Shown here piece after piece: positions 6,791 through 10,036 of a DNA stretch of 10,036 bases. The notes beneath the pieces are model-generated. The model ran no database searches. It saw only the letters and a list, made by a program, of their open reading frames with translations, and had not been told where the DNA came from. Source of the stretch: JAWLCG01 sp041687295. GTDB lineage: Bacteria > Planctomycetota > Phycisphaerae > SM23-33 > FEN-1343. Within the stretch, counting starts at the first letter, position 1. The number at the start of each line of letters is the position of its first letter. The position numbers and the translations under genes were made by a program. The stretch covers positions 1 through 10,036 of the forward strand of contig JAWLCG010000175.1 of the NCBI GenBank assembly GCA_041687295.1. Reading direction: 5' to 3'.

Positions 6791-7795
6791 CTACCGCCGC
6801 CGTTTCAGCAGCAGGGCCCCAGCCAGCAGCAGGGACACGCTGGCCGGCTCGGGGACGTAGTGGAGGTAGTTCAGGCCGAAGCCTCCGTAGAGGTGCTCGC
6901 CGGAGGCCAGGCCGCCGCCCGGGTCCACGCGGTAGAGGCCGTTGTTGGTAGTCACGTACAGGTAGCCGGTGTCGTCGAACGCCAGAGCGTAGGTGCGGGC
7001 GGTGGCGGTCTGGCCGGCCTTGACCCAGTTGGCCCGCCAGTAGTCCTCGATGAAGGCCCCGGTCAGGCCGTCGTACTTCTTGACGCGGTCGTTGAGCATG
7101 CTGACGACGTAGAGGTAGGGCTGGCCCTGCTCGGTCTGGAAGGCCAGCTGGTAAGGCCGATTGAGCCCGCCGTTGCTGGCCGAGTCGACCAGGTTGCCCA
7201 CGTAGGCGCCCGTGGCGCCGTCGAGGATGCGAACCTCGTTGACGATGGGCTCGGTGGTGGTGTAGTGGCTCAGGTAGAAGTCGGCCAGGCCGTCGCCGGT
7301 GGCGTCGGGGCCGAGGGTCATGTATTGGGCCGTGCCCCAGTCCGAGCCGTCGACAAACCGGGTGATCTGCCCGGTGCCCCGGTCGCAGCGGATGATGCCC
7401 TTGGCCAGGTTGGTGCTGACGACGTAAAGGGCCCCGTCCGGGCCGATCACGGCCATGCCGGGGTCGTCGTAGATGCGCGTGGTGTCGGCATCGAGCGTCT
7501 CGAACAGCTTGTCGTAGGCCGGGCTGGCTGCCCAGGGGTAGTCCACCCTCGAGACGCCCTGGCGGTGGGCGCCGCCCTGGTAGGCGGTGTAGAACACTCC
7601 GTCGGCGATGGCCATGCCCCGCGCGCCGCCGTCGGTCGGGGCGTAATTGACGGCTGTGCCGCTGGCGTCCAACAGCCTCACGCCGTTGCCGTCGCTGACG
7701 TAGAGTTCGAAGGGCCCTGCCTGGGCTGAGGGGCAGATCCAGGCCGCCAGAGCACAGAAGACGACGGCCCACGCAAGGCAAGAGCGGATGGCCAT
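6791..7795 (-). CDS. PEP-CTERM protein, beta-propeller-like ectodomain
   Basis: A 334-residue exported protein. The ATG at 7795 is preceded by AGGAGGA (7800-7806) at 4 nt and starts a clear signal peptide (residues 1-26, cut after SAQA); a longer in-frame start at 7900 would bury this signal. The mature part repeats a 'G-x-LYV...-R-D...G' pattern: YVSDGNGVRLLD, PDGALYVVSTN, YLYVVSMLNDRVKKYD, GYLYVTTNNGLYRVD. Such strand patterns are typical of NHL/SMP-type beta-propellers, and I count about five or six blades by eye. The tail (314-334) begins VPEPAS and ends LLLKRRR. No catalytic motif is visible, so a binding or structural surface role is inferred. The gene is convergent with the regulator and diverges from the gene at 8396. 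Confidence 0.85.
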   Translation of the reverse strand: MAIRSCLAWAVVFCALAAWICPSAQAGPFELYVSDGNGVRLLDASGTAVNYAPTDGGARGMAIADGVFYTAYQGGAHRQGVSRVDYPWAASPAYDKLFETLDADTTRIYDDPGMAVIGPDGALYVVSTNLAKGIIRCDRGTGQITRFVDGSDWGTAQYMTLGPDATGDGLADFYLSHYTTTEPIVNEVRILDGATGAYVGNLVDSASNGGLNRPYQLAFQTEQGQPYLYVVSMLNDRVKKYDGLTGAFIEDYWRANWVKAGQTATARTYALAFDDTGYLYVTTNNGLYRVDPGGGLASGEHLYGGFGLNYLHYVPEPASVSLLLAGALLLKRRR

Positions 7796-7821
7796 GGCAT
7801 CCTCCTGTTCGATATGCCGCG

Positions 7822-7836
7822 CCGGCCATAGGCCGG
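7822..7836. promoter_or_regulatory. Palindrome in the leader of the minus-strand gene
   Basis: CCGGCC (7822-7827), ATA, GGCCGG (7831-7836) lies 27 nt upstream of the start codon, inside the predicted leader. It could be an mRNA hairpin or a small operator; nothing distinguishes the two. Confidence 0.35.
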
Positions 7837-7862
7837 TGGGCGGTTCAGTGTGACCCCACTGC

Positions 7863-7931
7863 TCAGTACTCCAGGATATGCCAGATCCCCCAGGAGTCAA
7901 TGGTTGAAATCTCGGTGTCGAGAGGGTTCAT
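7863..7931 (-). pseudogene. Coding-like fragment, possible gene remnant or leader peptide
   Basis: Read on the minus strand, 7955-7863 gives a protein-like frame ending NPLDTEISTIDSWGIWHILEY and a TGA at 7865-7863. The only ATG close by is at 7931, which would make a 22-residue peptide. Codon use is less GC-biased than in the neighbouring genes and no ribosome binding site is visible. It ends 67 nt before the propeller gene. I do not recognise it; a decayed C-terminus, a leader peptide or chance are all possible. Confidence 0.2.
7873..7900 (-). promoter_or_regulatory. Candidate sigma-70-type promoter for the minus-strand gene
   Basis: On the minus strand TTGACT (7900-7895) and TATCCT (7878-7873) are separated by 16 bp. 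The -35 box matches consensus at five of six positions and the -10 box at four. Transcription would start near 7866, about 70 nt before the ATG at 7795. Confidence 0.5.
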
Positions 7932-7954
7932 GGCGATGGTCAGGGGTTCCGTGT

Positions 7955-7970
7955 GCAGGACCGGTCCTGC
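7955..7970. promoter_or_regulatory. 16-bp perfect palindrome in the divergent region
   Basis: GCAGGACCGGTCCTGC is fully self-complementary. It sits 54 bp upstream of the minus-strand -35 box, between two divergent PEP-CTERM genes. A dimeric regulator could bind such a site. The following bases (GCTCCGCTCCGGCC) resemble the repeat at 74-92, so it may instead be part of a dispersed repeat. Confidence 0.35.
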
Positions 7971-8054
7971 GCTCCGCTCCGGCCAGAACCTGCACCCCCT
8001 ACCGCCTGTCGCCGGCCTACGGGGCAGGGCTGATTCCCAGGTGTCTACCAGCAC

Positions 8055-8117
8055 TGTCCCTGTTTTGAGGGCACGTGGCGGCGGGCGGGCGTGCGCAAGC
8101 CTGAAAAAAACGGGACA
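8055..8117. repeat. REP-like inverted pair (TGTCCC...TTTT / AAAACGGGACA)
   Basis: TGTCCCTGTTTT (8055-8066) faces AAAACGGGACA (8107-8117), complementary apart from one extra base, with a GC-rich 40-bp interior. Similar GGGACA/TGTCCC ends bound REP-type elements moved by RAYT transposases in other bacteria. That link is inference; no transposase gene is present. Confidence 0.35.
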
Positions 8118-8395
8118 CAATATGCTGATTTCGCGGGCGGGGCTTTGGAGGGGCGGACGGGCCCTGTCGGCGGGGGGATAATGAGGCTGCTCGCGCCTGC
8201 GAGCGGTTGGCCGGGGGAGGTCAGGCACGCGCAGGCGCTGTCGGGGGATCCATTCACGGCATCGCGCATGCGATGTATCTGCGTGGTGGCCCTGCTGGCG
8301 GGGGCGCCGCCGCAGCTGAGCAATCTTCACGTTCGCCGTGCCAGGGGTTGTGTGGACAGTCCCGGTGCGCGGCTCTTTCAAGGGGAGTTCGTGCA
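8118..8395 (+). other. Non-coding leader region of the gene at 8396
   Basis: I found no gene here. GATAAT at 8177-8182 resembles a -10 box but has no -35 partner at usual spacing, so the promoter of the downstream gene is unassigned. A 43-codon frame (ATG at 8268, stop 8397-8399) overlaps the next start codon as ATGA but has no ribosome binding site. The segment also contains a weak CATCGC/GCGATG stem at 8260-8275. Confidence 0.3.
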
Positions 8396-9979
8396 ATGAA
8401 TGGAATGTTGCGATACGGGCTTCGCGCGGGTCTCTGCGCGGGGGCGCTGGTGCTGGCTGTGCTGGCCGGGCCGGCGGCGGGGCAGTTCGAGGTGCTGGTC
8501 AAGAGCGGCGATGCCGCGCCCGACGGCGATGGAGTCTACGACCGCCCGACGGGCATCAACTTTGGCACGCCAGCGATCAACGACCTGGGCCAGGTGCTCT
8601 TTCAGGCCTCGCTGTACGGATCGAGTGCGGGCCAGGACATCGTCACGCTGGTGACGCTGGAGGGCGTGCTGACGGAGGTGGCGCGGGAAGGCACCGCCAC
8701 GCCCTTCGGCCCGCTGGACTACGGGGCCGTGCGCCGGGCCGGCCAGGCGCGGGCGGCCATCAGCGATTCCGGTCAGCCGGTCTTCCCGGCCCGGCTGGAT
8801 GGCCCGACGACCGACCCCGACGCCTTCGTGTACGGCATTGGCCCGGCCGCCGGGCTGGTGGCCGTCGATGGCGACCTGGCCCCGGGCGACGGCACGATGA
8901 CCCTGCGCTACGGTTACAACCCGGCCATCAACGCCAGCAATCAGGTGGCCTTCTCGGCCGATCTGGAGGGCATGAGCGATGCGGCCCGCGCCGGGCTCTA
9001 CCGCTGGGACGGGGCCGGGCCCCTGGTGCCGATTGTCCGCGACAAGCAGCCCCTGCCCGCCGGCCTGGGCGCGGGCAGTTTCGACGCAGCCGGCTTCGCC
9101 GCGCCTACCCTCAACAGCCAGGGAAGGGTGGCCTTCTACTCGGAAATCGCCGGCAGCGGCGTGGTGGCCGATGCGGGCATCTTCGTGGGCGACGGCGCGA
9201 GCTTCACGCAGATCGTCCGCACGGACGACCCGGCCCCCGGGGGCGGCACTTTCTACGATCGGCTGAACCATCCGTCGCTCAACGACCTGGGACAGGTGTC
9301 GTTCGGCGCCCAGTTGGACGATGTCGCCGGCGTGGTGCGCGGCATTTACCGTGGCGATGGCGGGGCGATCGTTGAGATCGCCCGCACGGGCGATCCGCTG
9401 CCGGGCGGCAACAGCCTTACCTCGATCGGCGTGGTCAGCGCGATCAACAATGCCGGGCAGGTCGTTTTCCCCGCCGACACGGCCCTGGTTGACACCGGCA
9501 CGGGGGCGTATGCGGGCCTGTTCCGCGGCGACGGCGACGAGATCACCACGATCGCCCTGGGGGGTATGCCCGTGCCGGGCGGCGATGCCGTCCTCAGCCT
9601 GTCCAATGACAGCTTCGCCATCAACGATGCGGGGCAGGTGGCCTTCCTGTTTGGCATCGACTTCGACCCGAGCGACGTTATTCCGTTCGAGGAGAAGAGC
9701 CTGTTCTTCTATGACGACACGCTGGGCCTGATCGAGATCGCCCGCACCGGCACCGAGCTGCTGGGCAGCACGATCGAGAACATTGACTTCGCCGGCAGCA
9801 ACGCGACCGACGGCAGCATCCCCGACGAGTTGAGCGGCCTGAATAACAACGGGGTCGTGACCTTCCGCTACGACCTGGCCAACGGCGACGAGGGCATCGC
9901 CGTCTGGGCCATCCCCGAGCCGGCCAGCCTGGCCCTGCTGGTCGGGGGCCTGGCGCTGCTGCGTCGTCGCCGGGCGTAG
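8396..9979 (+). CDS. PEP-CTERM protein with eight NxxGxxxF tandem repeats
   Basis: A 527-residue exported protein. The ATG at 8396 follows AGGGGAG (8381-8387) by 8 nt and opens a signal peptide (1-29, cut after PAAG); the frame is open upstream to 8207, but that stretch is not protein-like. The mature part contains eight units built around an N-x-x-G-x-x-x-F core, e.g. INDLGQVLF, LNDLGQVSF and INDAGQVAF, with the lead residue at 62, 123, 179, 240, 296, 351, 410 and 483. Unit 2 has Ser for Asn and unit 3 has Asn for Gly. Phrases such as ARTGDPLPGG sit between cores. This matches the known 'choice-of-anchor tandem repeat NxxGxxxF' class, whose function is undefined; a propeller-like or extended repeat fold is likely. 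The tail (506-527) begins IPEPAS and ends RRRRA. No catalytic residues are evident. Confidence 0.9.
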   Translation: MNGMLRYGLRAGLCAGALVLAVLAGPAAGQFEVLVKSGDAAPDGDGVYDRPTGINFGTPAINDLGQVLFQASLYGSSAGQDIVTLVTLEGVLTEVAREGTATPFGPLDYGAVRRAGQARAAISDSGQPVFPARLDGPTTDPDAFVYGIGPAAGLVAVDGDLAPGDGTMTLRYGYNPAINASNQVAFSADLEGMSDAARAGLYRWDGAGPLVPIVRDKQPLPAGLGAGSFDAAGFAAPTLNSQGRVAFYSEIAGSGVVADAGIFVGDGASFTQIVRTDDPAPGGGTFYDRLNHPSLNDLGQVSFGAQLDDVAGVVRGIYRGDGGAIVEIARTGDPLPGGNSLTSIGVVSAINNAGQVVFPADTALVDTGTGAYAGLFRGDGDEITTIALGGMPVPGGDAVLSLSNDSFAINDAGQVAFLFGIDFDPSDVIPFEEKSLFFYDDTLGLIEIARTGTELLGSTIENIDFAGSNATDGSIPDELSGLNNNGVVTFRYDLANGDEGIAVWAIPEPASLALLVGGLALLRRRRA

Positions 9980-10004
9980 AGACGGTCGGTCGGCAGCCAG
10001 TAGG

Positions 10005-10024
10005 GCCGGCAACTCGTTGCCGGC
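10005..10024. repeat. Hairpin after the last gene
   Basis: GCCGGCAAC (10005-10013) and GTTGCCGGC (10016-10024) are perfect 9-bp arms separated by TC. It follows a TAGGG like those opening the repeats at 2382 and 6641. It lies 25 nt past the stop codon at 9977-9979 and lacks a T-tract. The element may continue past the window edge. Confidence 0.5.
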
Positions 10025-10036
10025 GGAATGGCGGCT

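Noticed and set aside
6641..6794. Bidirectional intrinsic terminator between the convergent genes
   Set aside because: The hairpins are real, but neither is followed by a T-tract, so I list them as repeats instead of calling a terminator.
8268..8399. 43-codon frame overlapping the start of the NxxGxxxF gene as ATGA
   Set aside because: There is no ribosome binding site, the composition after the first 12 residues is not protein-like, and part of it is a palindrome.

Overview
The window looks like the chromosome of a GC-rich planctomycete, probably of the Phycisphaerae type. It carries four secreted proteins that each end in a PEP-CTERM sorting tail (a PEP motif, a short hydrophobic stretch and an Arg-rich end). 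Two of these also have dockerin-like D-x-N/D-x-D/N-G repeats of the 'LSHWG' kind common in planctomycete surface proteins, and one has tandem NxxGxxxF repeats. The lineage is inferred from this gene content and from the style of the intergenic repeats; there is no rRNA or other phylogenetic marker here.

Layout, left to right. 1-419: no gene; palindromic repeats and a candidate sigma-70-type promoter. 420-2378 (+): PEP-CTERM/dockerin protein with a glycoside-hydrolase clan A-like domain. 2379-2655: three structured repeats. 2656-4449 (+): PEP-CTERM/dockerin protein with a lectin-like domain and an SGNH-hydrolase-like domain. 4450-5093: an 86-bp nested palindrome, a second copy of a dispersed repeat also found at 2462, an AT-richer leader and a perfect -24/-12 (sigma-54) promoter. 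5094-6644 (+): GAF-AAA+-Fis regulator of the sigma-54 activator family with several key ATPase residues changed. 6791-7795 (-): PEP-CTERM beta-propeller-like protein, convergent with the regulator. 7796-8395: divergent intergenic region with a promoter for the minus-strand gene, a 16-bp perfect palindrome, a coding-like fragment and a REP-like inverted pair. 8396-9979 (+): PEP-CTERM protein with eight NxxGxxxF repeats. 9980-10036: start of a further hairpin repeat.

How the parts fit. The four exported proteins should be processed by an exosortase encoded elsewhere, because none is in this window. Their ectodomains (glycosidase-like, lectin plus esterase-like, propeller, repeat protein) suggest surface polysaccharide binding or processing, but no substrate can be read from the sequence. 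The regulator has its own sigma-54 promoter, and PEP-CTERM genes in some proteobacteria are sigma-54 controlled, so a regulatory link is tempting. None of the four PEP-CTERM genes here has a well-spaced -24/-12 element, so the link is unproven. Each gene appears to be transcribed alone. I found no tRNA, rRNA, CRISPR array, transposase gene or known riboswitch.
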